This document shows, piece after piece, positions 1 through 9,042 of a stretch of 64,000 nucleotides of DNA. The stretch lies in the NCBI RefSeq assembly GCF_029626175.1, contig NZ_JARUBM010000002.1:3117001-3181000 (forward strand), given 5' to 3'. Every line of letters begins with the position of its first letter. The stretch's first letter is position 1. The translations under genes and the position numbers were made by a program. The notes under the pieces were generated by a model, which searched no databases, had not been told where the DNA came from, and saw nothing but the letters and a program-made list of their open reading frames with translations. This DNA is from Micromonospora sp. WMMD1082 (lineage in GTDB: Bacteria; Actinomycetota; Actinomycetes; Mycobacteriales; Micromonosporaceae).

Positions 1-47
1 CACTGAACACCGCGAGCGCCCCCGGCTGCAGCGCGTACAGGGCGTAG

Positions 48-644
48 TCAGTGGTGCGCATCGACGACCGCCACCGCCCACCGGGTCGGGTCGAATCCGG
101 CCCGGGACTGTGCAGGCCCGGGGTTACGCCGCCCGGCGCACAGGGCGTCGAAGACGTGCCGCAGCCGTGACGGCGTCTGGCCGGTGTCGGTGCCGGTGAG
201 CTTCGCATCGGTCGTGCCGAGCCACTCGATGCCGGCGAGGTCGACCCAGGCGTCGGGGGTGTGGCCTGTCGGGTAGCGCCATCCGGGGTCGAGTAGCAGG
301 GGCAGCGGCACGATGTCGCCGGGGTGCGGCGCCCACTGCGTGACGTCCCACTCCAGGACGGTGCCTAGGTCGCGGCCGGCGTCTATGGCCGTGTGGCAGT
401 CCCTGCATCGGCTGGCGCCGAGCCGGGTGCTGCCGCCGCAGCTGCTGCAGGGGCGCCAGTTGCGCGGGTCGAGGCTGGGGTCGTAGCCGGGATCCCACCC
501 GCCGGTGCAGCCACCGCCGAAGCGGTAGCTGTCGACGGTGCGGGAGACCAGCAGCGGGCGCATCGGGGCGGCCAGATGCGCGTCGATGCTGTCGACAGTG
601 GCGGTGTGCCCGACCAGGACCGCCAGTAGCAGGCGGGCCATCAT
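48..644 (-). CDS. Conserved hypothetical protein, paralogue of the gene at 9043-9702
   Basis: Function not recognised. The 198-residue product aligns along its length with the 219-residue product of 9043-9702. Shared landmarks are an IDAHL stretch near the N-terminus, a WDPGY motif, a four-cysteine zinc-ribbon-like cluster (CSSCGG then CRDCH), HPGDIV, and an identical WAVAVVDAH C-terminus. The ATG at 644 (or the adjacent one at 641) gives an N-terminus matching the paralogue; an upstream TTG at 677 would add an arginine-rich stretch that the paralogue lacks. The ribosome binding site is weak. It lies in the single-gene part of the conjugative element. A duplicated element-specific zinc protein is an inference. 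Confidence 0.7.
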   Translation of the reverse strand: MMARLLLAVLVGHTATVDSIDAHLAAPMRPLLVSRTVDSYRFGGGCTGGWDPGYDPSLDPRNWRPCSSCGGSTRLGASRCRDCHTAIDAGRDLGTVLEWDVTQWAPHPGDIVPLPLLLDPGWRYPTGHTPDAWVDLAGIEWLGTTDAKLTGTDTGQTPSRLRHVFDALCAGRRNPGPAQSRAGFDPTRWAVAVVDAHH

Positions 645-1097
645 CGCCGCCCGGCGCCGGCGGGCTGATGCAACCAAACTCGCGCCGTGGCGGGGCCGGA
701 AGCCATCGGTGGGATGTCGTACACGGTGATTCCTCCTGTTGATGTGAGCCCGGGCACCCCGTCGAACTGCCGAAACTCGCGCGGGGATCGCGACCGGCGA
801 GACAGCCGATCAGGTACCGGGGTTCGGATGAGTCAGGCCCGGAAGAGCGCCGGACCAGGGGGAGACGGGTCACGGCGAGCACTGCTGGTACGGCCCACGC
901 TCCAGTCGGAGACGTCCCGGCTGTGAGTCGGGGCCGTGTGCTGGGCAGATGCAGGCACCGTGCGCGTCGAAACGCTGGTCTGGGCATCGGCAATCGGGCG
1001 ACGACGAGGTGTGATGTGTCGTGCCGTCGCAGGTGTTTCGTAGACGGCGCCGGCCCCGCTGCGTTGAGACCGGGCGGCGGGCCAGCGCCGAGGCGTG

Positions 1098-1345
1098 TCA
1101 GGGCTGGTGAGACTTTGTGCGGCTGGTCCGGATCTCGTAGGTGTCGGTCTCCACGCGCAGATGCAGCCACCGGTCGCCGCGGTCGTGGGCGGTTCGCAGC
1201 GCGTCGATTCTCGGCGAGGCGCTGCGGCGCGGGTGCGCGTCGGATCCAATCGGGCAACACCAGCGCGGTGAAATCGTCCGGGCCGCGGGCGGGGCCGATG
1301 GCAACCGTGCTGGACGCGGGACTCGTTGTCCCCCTGCGACTGACG
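1098..1345 (-). pseudogene. Frameshifted small hypothetical gene
   Basis: Two protein-like stretches lie in different minus-strand frames. Upstream is a segment reading DDFTALVLPDWIRRAP, and downstream, one frame over, a segment reading RWLHLRVETDTYEIRTS before a stop at 1098. Joined near 1215-1235 they would give one plausible small protein of about 80 residues. No start codon with a convincing ribosome binding site was found. This is best read as a small gene of the element broken by a single-base indel. A sequencing error at that point is the alternative. Confidence 0.4.
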
Positions 1346-1434
1346 CCCGGGCTACTGTGCCATTCCTTGACCACCGAATGAACCAGCCCCCCATTGTCGC
1401 GGGATCGTGTAGAGGGCATTGTCGAGTGGAACTG

Positions 1435-1710
1435 TCAATCCAGCTGCGCGGCGGTTTTGTGTTGGCGGTCGTCATTCTTCAGCGGGCGCGATGCTGGCTG
1501 GCGCGGTTCGGGAACAGCAGCCAAGCGTTCCTCGACCTGTTCGTAGCACTTCTTGCAGTAGAGGACGCCGTCGTCGATGAAGACGGTGACAGCGGCGAGG
1601 CAGCAGGGCGACAGGTACATCAGACCCCAGGGACGCTCGACGTAGGGCAGGTCGTAGCGATCCATGAAGATCGGCTCGGAGGGTGGCGACGCAGGTTCAG
1701 AGGCTGTCAT
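1435..1710 (-). CDS. Small cysteine-containing hypothetical protein
   Basis: The 91-residue product is acidic overall. Its central hydrophobic segment, MYLSPCCLAAVTVF, is followed by CKKC, which together could form a four-cysteine metal site (CC and CxxC). The C-terminus is rich in Pro, Arg and Lys. The ATG at 1710 has AAAGAGA five bases upstream and is preferred over the ATG at 1716, which sits directly on that motif. No enzyme family is recognised. It is a single gene with free sequence on both sides, like its neighbours in this part of the element. Confidence 0.7.
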   Translation of the reverse strand: MTASEPASPPSEPIFMDRYDLPYVERPWGLMYLSPCCLAAVTVFIDDGVLYCKKCYEQVEERLAAVPEPRQPASRPLKNDDRQHKTAAQLD

Positions 1711-2176
1711 GATCATCTCTTTGATGGCGGTGAGTGCCGTCCTGTATGCGGGCTGGGGGACACCGATGGATCCTGGCGTGAATTGACGCTCCAGCGGCGA
1801 CGGCGAGGAGCCGTCCACGAAAGCGCCGGGGACGGGTGTGGCTGTGCATGCCTTTGATGAAGTGAATCCGCAGCGGTCGAAAAGAGCGCACGTAACCGTG
1901 CTCGGCCACGGGAAGCGATGTTCAGGTGGGTCGCCTACGGGGTGGCGGCGCGATCGGAACGGAAACGAACGTCGGACCGTTTGGTAGGGATCCAGCGACA
2001 GGGTGTGTGACGGCCGCGCCGGCCGCGATCGCGGAGCCGGTAGCGGCCCCCGCATCGCGGTGTCGCGTCTAGGGTCGACGCCCCGACATTGCTGACGAGG
2101 CCGGGTGCGGTGGACGGAGACCGGAGGAACGGGCGGGGGTACGCCGCTGGCGATCATGTTCGGTGTGTGCCGGTGC
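1711..2176. other. Spacer without a supportable gene
   Basis: About 465 bases separate the small cysteine protein from the next gene. Several frames are open but the translations are compositionally biased (Arg, Pro, His) and have no good ribosome binding site. No tRNA, clear terminator or repeat was found. Confidence 0.4.
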
Positions 2177-2533
2177 TCAGGCCGCTCGACGGGATGCGGC
2201 CAGTGGCTGCCGGCGAGGCCGCGGCGCATGTACCGGTGGTGCCGGCGGCGCTGTCGGACGCGCGGGTGCGAACCAGCCGACGAACCGCTGTGCGGCGGCG
2301 GGAACACGGGCGCGTCCGGGCGTGAAGCGGGGAGCACGGGTCGCGGCCCGTCGGGCGCGCTGCGCGTCACGCAGCGGCAGACACGGATACTCGTCGTGGA
2401 CGCAGCGCAGGCTGACGCACCGTCCAGGGTGATGCGGGTCCGGTTGGTGGTCGGCTTCGACGCGGATGGCCATGCGCCACAGCGAGACGTCAGTGACATC
2501 CCGCGGCACGTCGGCACGGGTAGCGGGCAACAT
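2177..2533 (-). CDS. Hypothetical protein with conserved Cys/His-containing N-terminus
   Basis: The 118-residue product starts at an ATG preceded by AAAGGGGAG four bases upstream, an excellent ribosome binding site. Residues about 18-65 look like true protein: SLWRMAIRVEADH is followed by a PHHPGRC...CVHDEYPC segment, a pattern common in small hypothetical proteins of actinomycete mobile elements. The last 50 residues are Arg/Pro/Ala-rich and may reflect C-terminal decay. The Cys and His residues could bind a metal, but no function can be assigned. Confidence 0.55.
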   Translation of the reverse strand: MLPATRADVPRDVTDVSLWRMAIRVEADHQPDPHHPGRCVSLRCVHDEYPCLPLRDAQRARRAATRAPRFTPGRARVPAAAQRFVGWFAPARPTAPPAPPVHAPRPRRQPLAASRRAA

Positions 2534-2834
2534 CGGACTCCCCTTTCAGCGACCGAGGTTTCGGCGGCCACCACCCCGCGGCCCGCTTCCGGCCCGTGGC
2601 CTGGGAGCATGTCCTGCCCGCCGTTGCGGCCCACGCGATGGTGACCATCGCAATGGACGCTCGACTCCGCGAAAAGATCAAGTCGGTGACGGGGTTGTCG
2701 GTCGGAGCCTCACCTGTGCGAGATCTGAACCCGCCCGCGCAAGTGACGGACAGCCGCCTGCGGATACTTGCCCGCCCCACGGCGCGAATCGAGCTGGCAG
2801 CCACCACCGCACGTCCGGCGGTCCCACGGGTGCG

Positions 2835-2865
2835 CGGCCCGCTCACCTTGGGGATGAGCGGGCCG
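2835..2865 (-). terminator. Hairpin terminator after the 2915-4144 gene
   Basis: An 11-bp perfect stem (GGCCCGCTCA pairing with TGAGCGGGCC plus a flanking C-G pair) closes a 9-base loop just beyond the stop at 2915. There is no U-run, as is common for actinomycete terminators. Confidence 0.6.
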
Positions 2866-2914
2866 TGCGAACCCCTGCCGCCCAGAGGTCGCTGCGCAGT
2901 GGGCAGTTGCCGCG

Positions 2915-4144
2915 CTAGGGCTGCCGGTCCTGGAACGCCGCCAGCTCGCCTGCGTCGAGTTCGACGATCGGCATCGCGCACCCTTCGGCGACTGCCCGCT
3001 CAAGCCGGGCACCCGCGGACTGTTGCCAGCCAGGCAGGAGCAGCACGCCGTCGCAGTCGAGCATCTTGCGGAGGCTGGCGCGCACCCAGCAGGGGTGCGG
3101 GTGCGATCCGGCCGTCGTCTGCCGCTCGCCGTCCGGGCACGGCCCGGTGTGCGTGGGGTCGGTGTCCTGCGGGCTCCTGACCTTCCAGTCGTGGGCGAGG
3201 GCGTACCGCGCGGCCACCGCGAACCCTTGGCGGTTGAAGTCGGGGTATCCGGTCATCGGCCCGGCCAGGTAAACGGTCGTCGGCGCGGCTGCTGGATCAT
3301 GCGATTCGGTCAGGCTCGCCGCGGCGCCACCACTGTTACCCGACGGCGCACCCACCTCGATCCACCGCCACTGATGCGCGCCGACGGGAAAGTGGCCGTC
3401 GGCGTCGACCGGTACCCGATCTTCCTCGACCCACCGCCGGTTCTCGTCATCGTCTTCCTGCTCCCGGTACACGATGACGCAGTCGTCCAGGACACCCAGC
3501 AGGGGGTGCTCGCCGGGCGGGTAGTCGTACCTCAGCGCCTCCAGGTCGCGCGCCATGCGGGTCACCGCCTCCCGAGGAAAGCGGCACAGCGGTGTGCCGT
3601 CGCGGGTGGTGTAGCCGTGGGCGGCGAGTGCGGGGTAGGAGCCGCCGCCTACCGTGCCGCAGGTGACCGTCACCGGCACCCACGTCGCGTCGGGTGGGAG
3701 CACGTCACCCTGCGTGGGTGACAAGACGTACCTGTGCGGATCGTCCCGGGCTGCGTCGGGGTGCACGCCCAGCCACGGCACCTTGTGCTCACGGGCGAAG
3801 CGCAGCAGGTCGAGCAGGCCGCGCCGCCCGTCGGGGTGCACCGTGTGCAGCGGCAAAATGTGGTCTCCGTCGTGCGGGGGCGGAGGGTTGCCGGTGGCGC
3901 CGGTCGCGGTGTGGATCCAGCCTGCGGCCCGTGCTCTGTGCACGGCGCCGTCCGCGTGGTACCAGGTGGGCAGCCCGTTGGAGGACAGCCAGTCTCCGTC
4001 GCGGTCGCGGGACCAGACCAGGGCGGGTAGGTCCCATCGGCCGTTATGGTCCGTCAGGCCGGGCGTGAAGTTCTGAGGTGCTGCGGCGGCGTGTTCGGCC
4101 AATGGGTGGATGTCTGCCACCCACCACCAGAGTCGACGCGTCAT
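2915..4144 (-). CDS. Hypothetical protein with C-terminal DUF4406-like (deoxyribosyltransferase-fold) domain
   Basis: The 409-residue product has two parts. The first 290 residues are of unknown function and rich in Trp, Pro and His. The C-terminus (about 291-405) begins VYLAGPMTGYPDFN and ends with a segment on the pattern CDGVLLLPGWQQSAGARLE, which is diagnostic of the DUF4406 / nucleoside 2-deoxyribosyltransferase-like fold found in phages and mobile elements. That fold usually handles nucleotide substrates, but the reaction here is unknown. The ATG at 4144 (reading MTRRLWWW) is chosen because AAAGGA lies just upstream and GGGAG a little further up; an in-frame start at 4180 is less likely. 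A strong hairpin follows the gene. Confidence 0.75.
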   Translation of the reverse strand: MTRRLWWWVADIHPLAEHAAAAPQNFTPGLTDHNGRWDLPALVWSRDRDGDWLSSNGLPTWYHADGAVHRARAAGWIHTATGATGNPPPPHDGDHILPLHTVHPDGRRGLLDLLRFAREHKVPWLGVHPDAARDDPHRYVLSPTQGDVLPPDATWVPVTVTCGTVGGGSYPALAAHGYTTRDGTPLCRFPREAVTRMARDLEALRYDYPPGEHPLLGVLDDCVIVYREQEDDDENRRWVEEDRVPVDADGHFPVGAHQWRWIEVGAPSGNSGGAAASLTESHDPAAAPTTVYLAGPMTGYPDFNRQGFAVAARYALAHDWKVRSPQDTDPTHTGPCPDGERQTTAGSHPHPCWVRASLRKMLDCDGVLLLPGWQQSAGARLERAVAEGCAMPIVELDAGELAAFQDRQP

Positions 4145-4248
4145 GGTCCTTTGATCTCCCTTTGGATGCGCACAGGCCACCCCGGACGCCGGTTCAGGCG
4201 GTGGGTGGCCTTCGAAGGTGGGCTGGTCGTTGGGCTTGTCGCGGTGTC

Positions 4249-4746
4249 CTAGCGGCGAGGGCGGCGCCTGCGCCTGCTCGGGGGCAACGGGTTGCCTGCG
4301 TGTTGCTTGCCACGACGGGCTGGGGTGGAGTCCGTACGGTCGTGGGTCTCCTGCCGTTGCGCCATGGCGGCGGGTCGGGAGGTGACGGCGGAGTCGTCGA
4401 CGAGCGCCGGCAGGTCCAGCTCCGCGAGTGCGGCACCGTGCCGGCCGAGATCACGCATAGCGGTGTCGAAGTCGTCGTCAAGGGCGATGAGTAGACGGGC
4501 AACGGTGTCGAGCGCATCGAGGTCTGCCGTGAGCGGCGCCAGCGGGGTTCTTGCGAGACGATCCCGCAGGGTCTGCATGGCGTCGGCCAGGAGACGGCGG
4601 AGCGCGTTCGTCGCGGCGTACCGTCCGGCGGCGGCGATCCACTGCGCGACGTGCTCGGGCTGCGTGACAGCGGTGTACGGCAGCCGCTCCGGCACGAACC
4701 GGTAGCCGGCGGCGCCGGCCGCCCGCTGTAGAAACGTGTCATCCAT
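4249..4746 (-). CDS. Hypothetical helical protein with basic C-terminal tail
   Basis: The 165-residue product is predicted mostly alpha-helical from its Ala/Leu/Arg heptad-like composition (residues about 25-120) and ends in a strongly basic tail, SRRRRRRPRR. It starts at an ATG with GAGGCGGTGA upstream, only six bases after the stop of a putative 19-codon leader. No family is recognised. The basic tail suggests nucleic-acid contact, which is inference only. Confidence 0.7.
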   Translation of the reverse strand: MDDTFLQRAAGAAGYRFVPERLPYTAVTQPEHVAQWIAAAGRYAATNALRRLLADAMQTLRDRLARTPLAPLTADLDALDTVARLLIALDDDFDTAMRDLGRHGAALAELDLPALVDDSAVTSRPAAMAQRQETHDRTDSTPARRGKQHAGNPLPPSRRRRRPRR

Positions 4747-4752
4747 GGGCGG

Positions 4753-4812
4753 TCACCGCCTCGCCTCGGGCAGCAGCCGGATCGGGCCGCCAGAGGGCGG
4801 TTTAGGGAACAT
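4753..4812 (-). CDS. Putative 19-residue leader peptide
   Basis: A short open frame (MFPKPPSGGPIRLLPEARR) starts at an ATG with AGGAAGG five bases upstream and stops six bases before the next gene. The strong ribosome binding site and tight spacing suggest translational coupling or a leader role. It is short enough to be chance. Confidence 0.35.
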   Translation of the reverse strand: MFPKPPSGGPIRLLPEARR

Positions 4813-5400
4813 GTCGGGCCTTCCTGCGCGGCGTAGCGCGCGAAACGGACACGGGTCCCGGCCGGGGTGGGAGGGGTTAGCGACATCGACCGGCACCCGA
4901 CCGACGGCGACCGGTGCTGGTGTCCCGGCCGGGACGCTCGCGTCAACCTGGTATGCGGGAAGAGACGGTGGTGGCTACGGCCTCTGGTCATCGAGGCTGA
5001 GCCAGACGGCGGCGACGGCTATCGAGGAACCACACCGTCACCTGCGGGTCCGTTGACCAGGTGCCCGCGGTAAAGGTGCCGCCCAACGCGGTCGCCGTCG
5101 GGGCGAGACGGCGAGGAAGCAGGCGAGCCGCCCGCTCCCTGCCACGGCGTTAGGTCCGGTGTCGGTTGGTCAGCGCGCCACGTCGCCGGTGCGCGGGTTA
5201 TGCGGGCCGAGGTCGGGCTAGGGTCGCCATGCCGTCCGGTTGCGGTGGGGCTGTGCGGTCGCGCTCAGCGGGGCGGGCTAACGTCCGATCCGATGGCTGG
5301 GGATGGCCTTCGCCCGGCGCCTGCGCAGGTGGGCTCGCCCGAGGCCAGCAGCGCGGTGTGCAGCGGGCGGCTGAGGGTGGTTCCCGGTCAGCTCGACTAC
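4813..5400. other. Spacer of about 590 bases, no supportable gene
   Basis: No frame combines a good start, ribosome binding site and protein-like composition. A plus-strand stretch near 4905-5010 with scattered cysteines looks weakly protein-like but has no start signal. No strong hairpin or tRNA was found. It contains whatever promoter serves the 4249-4812 genes. Confidence 0.35.
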
Positions 5401-6189
5401 TCAGACGCCCGCCCCACCGTCTTGGTGCTCTGCGTCCCGGCGGCGCAGTTCATCCCACAGGACACGCTGGGTGCGGTCGGCGATCCCCCCAGCAAACCGG
5501 ACGCCCTGCTGCTCCAGCAGTTCCCGGCACCGTTGGATTCCACCGTCTGGGCCGTGCCGCCACCGCGGGTTGATACGGCCGCCGTCTAACAGGATTCGCT
5601 CGGGATGGGGAAACGTCGCCGACGTCGCCGCGACACGGCCGATTTCCGCAGCAGCCGCGGTGTCGCCGCGCATGGCGACGGAGATGTCGCTGCTGGTCGT
5701 CCACTCACCCGCCTGTAGCCACGAGGCAAGGCGCGCGTACACCGAGTGTGCGGAGCGAAAGCGAGAAGCCAAACGCCACCGTCTCGGCCAGATGTCTGCG
5801 CGTCTCTCAAGGAAACCTCTCTGCTCCAGCAGGTTGAGGAGCGTGTAGATGTTGTTGTATCCGAACGTCGTCGCTGCCGCTATCTCCTTCGCCGTCATCC
5901 CCTCCTCGGTGGCTAATTCCGGCATTTCAAGGACCTGTCGCTGACGCCGGCCGGGAACGACCAGCACCTCCACCTGCCCGGTGGTGGCACGTTCGGGCAC
6001 CGGCAGGTCGCGTTCCGCCTCCTGCGCCAACGCGAGCCACATCTGCCCTTGGGCGCTGGCGAATTCCGCCACGGTAGCCGCTAAGTCGTCGGGCTCCGGC
6101 GAGGCGGCCTCCAAGGCACTGGCCAACGCGCGCCAGGAGTTTCCTTGCGCTTCGGTGAACTGCCGAAGCGTAGACACCGTGATTGCCAT
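5401..6189 (-). CDS. Winged-helix DNA-binding regulator
   Basis: The 262-residue product begins at an ATG preceded by GGAAGGAGCAAC, a near-perfect ribosome binding site; an upstream in-frame start at 6276 is rejected on that ground. Residues about 95-130 (EEGMTAKEIAAATTFGYNN, then a YTLLNLLEQRGFLERR recognition segment) form a winged helix of the type used to read DNA in ArsR/MarR-like regulators. The N-terminal 90 residues are acidic and helical, probably for oligomerisation. The C-terminal 100 residues are unassigned. It is likely an element-specific regulator of nearby genes. Confidence 0.7.
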   Translation of the reverse strand: MAITVSTLRQFTEAQGNSWRALASALEAASPEPDDLAATVAEFASAQGQMWLALAQEAERDLPVPERATTGQVEVLVVPGRRQRQVLEMPELATEEGMTAKEIAAATTFGYNNIYTLLNLLEQRGFLERRADIWPRRWRLASRFRSAHSVYARLASWLQAGEWTTSSDISVAMRGDTAAAAEIGRVAATSATFPHPERILLDGGRINPRWRHGPDGGIQRCRELLEQQGVRFAGGIADRTQRVLWDELRRRDAEHQDGGAGV

Positions 6190-6385
6190 GTTGCTCCTTC
6201 CAGGGATTGCCTGACGAGATGTTGCGCGACTGTGTTGCGTGAGCAAGTCGGACAGCTGTCGGCGGTTGGCCGACAATCAGCCGAATCGGCATACGGAAAT
6301 ATGGAAGCGGGGCTGTGGGGAAAGGACGCTGTCGCGTCGAGCCGGTTACTCGATGCGGCGGGCCAGCGGGGCGTCGGCGCCGGTC

Positions 6386-7087
6386 CTATTGATGTTTCCC
6401 CGACGATCCCCGGCGGGACGCTGGTGACAGTTCTTCGATTCCAGCGACCGCGACCAGGGCCTGCTTGCCCAGCAGATTCCTTATCCGGGAGTCGCCGTAT
6501 CGCACAGCCGCGTGTCTGGGTGCTCGCACACCGGGCGTGTAGAGGTCGCCGAATGCGCCCCACGGCATGACCGACATGACCAGACATGGGGTTGAGCCCT
6601 CTCGTATGAGGCGCGGACACAACCTGGCGGCGATCGGAATGCACGACTGACAGCACGGCGGTGTGGTCGTCACCACCGGCAGCCCTCGCACCTCGGATTC
6701 ACGCAGCGCCCGCATCTCCGAGGCGGGAAACAGCCAGGGCGCCGGCCGTCCTCGGTCTAGTTGGCCACCGCATACCTGACAGCGGAGACTACGCATGGCC
6801 AGCCGCTGACGTCCGCTATGGATCTGCGACCACCGTGGTTCGCCCTCACCGATGGCGTTGCCCTCGCGCAGCCACAGCACGGCGTTGGAGTCGCGGTCGG
6901 ACAAATGCGGTATGGCGTATCGAATTCTGCCAGTGGCATGATTGTGGAGTAAACGCATCGATTCGTCGGGAAGGGTCTCTCCTGACCAGCGCGTCACCCA
7001 CGGTACCGGGCGTCGGCCGACGAGTGGGCCGGGCTTGACGTTGTTCGGGTGCCCAGTAGCAGGGCACGTATCGCGACTATCTGACAT
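6386..7087 (-). CDS. Hypothetical zinc-binding protein
   Basis: The 233-residue product has a CxxC pair in CQVCGGQ at about residues 101-104 and a later PCCQSC cluster, together a plausible structural zinc site. The ATG at 7087 has GGAAAGAG upstream. Between the clusters is a mixed alpha/beta pattern; the C-terminus is rich in Arg and Ser. It follows the winged-helix regulator's orientation with a 196-base gap, so it is probably transcribed separately. Base composition is slightly less GC-rich than the flanking genes, consistent with acquired DNA. Function unknown. Confidence 0.65.
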   Translation of the reverse strand: MSDSRDTCPATGHPNNVKPGPLVGRRPVPWVTRWSGETLPDESMRLLHNHATGRIRYAIPHLSDRDSNAVLWLREGNAIGEGEPRWSQIHSGRQRLAMRSLRCQVCGGQLDRGRPAPWLFPASEMRALRESEVRGLPVVTTTPPCCQSCIPIAARLCPRLIREGSTPCLVMSVMPWGAFGDLYTPGVRAPRHAAVRYGDSRIRNLLGKQALVAVAGIEELSPASRRGSSGKHQ

Positions 7088-7208
7088 GTCCACTCTTTCC
7101 AATTCGGGACAGCTTGCCTTTTGTGGTCGGAGGTAGCGGGCCGTGGTCGGCTGGTGTACAAGAGTCCGCTCGCGATTCGATGGCGTCCGGGCGGTGAGTT
7201 CCGGCACG

Positions 7209-7551
7209 TCACGACGGGCCACTTTGATTTCGTCGGCGGCAGTGAACGTAGTGAGCTATGAACGCGTCCGCCGGATCCGCCGCCGACCTGCGCCCGACGG
7301 TCGCGGTGCCGGTCGGTGCGTCGAGGTCGTCGATTGCGGCGTGGAGGAGATGGATCTGCGGCGCGGCTGGAAGGTTGGGCGACCAGTTGATTCCCCACCG
7401 GATTCCACCGTCGGCAGATCTGGCATTCAAAATTCGCGAGGTGACGGCGAGTTGCCGCGGAGTCTGATTGATGCGCGCCCGTCGGGGCGTCGAAGTATCG
7501 GTTATCCATATCTGTGCGGACGGGCCATCTCAGATTCACGAGTTCACGCAC
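7209..7551 (-). pseudogene. Possible frameshifted small gene
   Basis: A protein-like stretch (RWGINWSPNLPAAPQIHLL and onward) ends at 7209. Upstream, in the same frame, TPRQLAVTSRIL is plausible coding but no start codon is available before two stops, whereas a GTG-started segment (VNLRWPVRTDMDNRYFD) lies in another frame. Joining them needs one indel near 7500. The region is less GC-rich than average. It may be a decayed gene. Confidence is low because it has no recognised family. Confidence 0.3.
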
Positions 7552-7659
7552 CAGCGCGGCGAACGGATCGGAGTGGATTGTCGTATCGGTCTAGGGAATC
7601 GCTCTCCGATGCCATCGCTGTCCTTTCCGGATTTTGTTGGGTTAGCCTGCTTATTCGGA

Positions 7660-8748
7660 TTAGTTGAATGCGGCTGCTGAACGCCCGGTCGCGCCCAGCG
7701 GCGCGGCCTGTGCGGCCATGAAGGGCACCGGGTCAATCGGGCCGCTGGGGTGGACGTGCACTTCGAAGTGCAGGTGCGGTCCGCTGGAGCGGCCGGTGGA
7801 GCCGGCAACGCCGATGGGCTGGCCGACCGTGACCTGTTGGCCGACCGAGACGTTCGGGGGCTGGTCCATGTGGCAGTAGCGGGTCATGACTCCGCCGTCG
7901 TGGTCGATGTCGACGTACCACCCGCAGCCGGCTGTCAGGTCGGGGTGCCCGTCGCGGTGGCAGCCCCAGTCGGCGCGGCTGTTCTGGTAGACGGCGTTGC
8001 AGGCGACGGTGCGGACGATGCCGGTGGACGCGGCGCGGATGATGGTGCCCCGGGGGACGCTGAGGTCGACGCCGTCGTGGCTCGGCCGCTGGGGCGTACG
8101 GAATCCGCTGCCGACCGGGGCGAGGACGGGTTGGGTCCACGGGCCGGTCGCGCCGCACCGGGCCAGCCCGTCTGTGGGTAGGCCGGTGGGTTCGGCGAGC
8201 GCGGTGACGAGTTCGGTGGCGGGGCCCTCCCACTTGGCGTAGGCGTCGGGGTAGGCGGAGATCTGCACGGCCTGAGCGGCCTCGGCCAGCGGCATCGCCT
8301 GCCAGCCGTCGATGCGCAACAGCGCCTGGTAGAACTTCGTGCTGGCGTAGATCGGATCCCGGAGTTGGGCGGGGCTGCCCCAGCCTTGGCTGGGGCGCTG
8401 CTGGAACAGCCCGACGGAGTCACGGTCCCCGCCGGCCAGGTTCTGCAGGCTGCTTTCCTGCATGGCGGTGGCGACCGCGATGACCCAGCCTCGGGCGGGT
8501 ACGGCGAGTTGGGCGCCGGTGGTGATGATCGCTGCCGCGTTGGTGACCTGCTCTGCGGTCCACTGTTCGGTGGCCGGCCAGGCGTGGGGCGGCGTCGACG
8601 GTGAGGCGATGGGGGTCGCCGGCGGTGCGTCGAAGGGCAGGCATGCTTCGGCGGCGGCGCCGCCGAGCAGTCCGCCCAGTCCACCCAGGCAGAGCACGGG
8701 CACGGCGGCCACGGCGACGACGACGGGTATCAGCGAGCGGCTCTTCAT
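7660..8748 (-). CDS. Secreted M23 peptidase with N-terminal transglycosylase-like region
   Basis: The 362-residue cell-wall hydrolase starts with a signal peptide or membrane anchor (MKSRSLIPVVVAVAAVPVL), followed by a region with AMQESSLQNL and GLFQQRP motifs as in lysozyme-like or transglycosylase folds (about 60-170). An M23/LytM metallopeptidase domain (about 215-340) follows. The M23 zinc and catalytic residues are visible: HDGVD (HxxxD) and HLHFEV (HxH). The ATG has GGGAGACACC upstream. Such enzymes open peptidoglycan for a conjugation channel, so it probably serves the secretion operon at 17.8-25.6 kb although it is not contiguous with it. Confidence 0.88.
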   Translation of the reverse strand: MKSRSLIPVVVAVAAVPVLCLGGLGGLLGGAAAEACLPFDAPPATPIASPSTPPHAWPATEQWTAEQVTNAAAIITTGAQLAVPARGWVIAVATAMQESSLQNLAGGDRDSVGLFQQRPSQGWGSPAQLRDPIYASTKFYQALLRIDGWQAMPLAEAAQAVQISAYPDAYAKWEGPATELVTALAEPTGLPTDGLARCGATGPWTQPVLAPVGSGFRTPQRPSHDGVDLSVPRGTIIRAASTGIVRTVACNAVYQNSRADWGCHRDGHPDLTAGCGWYVDIDHDGGVMTRYCHMDQPPNVSVGQQVTVGQPIGVAGSTGRSSGPHLHFEVHVHPSGPIDPVPFMAAQAAPLGATGRSAAAFN

Positions 8749-8991
8749 GGTGTCTCCCGGTGGATGTGTCGACGCGGGGCAGTGCCCGATCGCTGGAGGC
8801 GAGTGGGTGGGTGCGTGCGACGCCGCCCGCCACGGTCGGTGGTGGGCGGCGTGCGGCGGGGTCTGGGCACCCGCGATCACGGCGCCGGGGCCACCCCGGT
8901 GGCGTCGCCGCTGCGTCGAGGCGGTGATGCCTTGCTCGTCAGGAGCGGATGGCCAGTTGAGAGGCGGCCGCCCTGGCCGGCCGGGGTGGTC

Positions 8992-9029
8992 GAGGGCGCC
9001 GGCCGGCGTGTGCGCCGGGCGGCGCCCTC
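8992..9029 (-). terminator. Hairpin terminator after the 9043-10043 pair
   Basis: GAGGGCGCCG pairs with CGGCGCCCTC and an inner CCGGCG/CGCCGG stem continues it. In total there are 16 bp with one G-G mismatch and a TGTG loop, lying 14 bases beyond the stop at 9043. Confidence 0.65.
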
Positions 9030-9042
9030 ACGGTGCGGGTGG

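Noticed and set aside
124..1419. Long open frame of 431 codons on the minus strand
   Set aside because: Most of it is the out-of-frame reading of the real gene at 48-644, Arg/Pro/His-biased with no ribosome binding site. Only a short segment near 1230-1345 looks protein-like and is listed as part of a broken gene.
7664..8604. Several plus-strand open frames across the peptidase gene
   Set aside because: They are antisense readings of a clear M23 peptidase and have biased Gly/Ala/Arg/Val composition.
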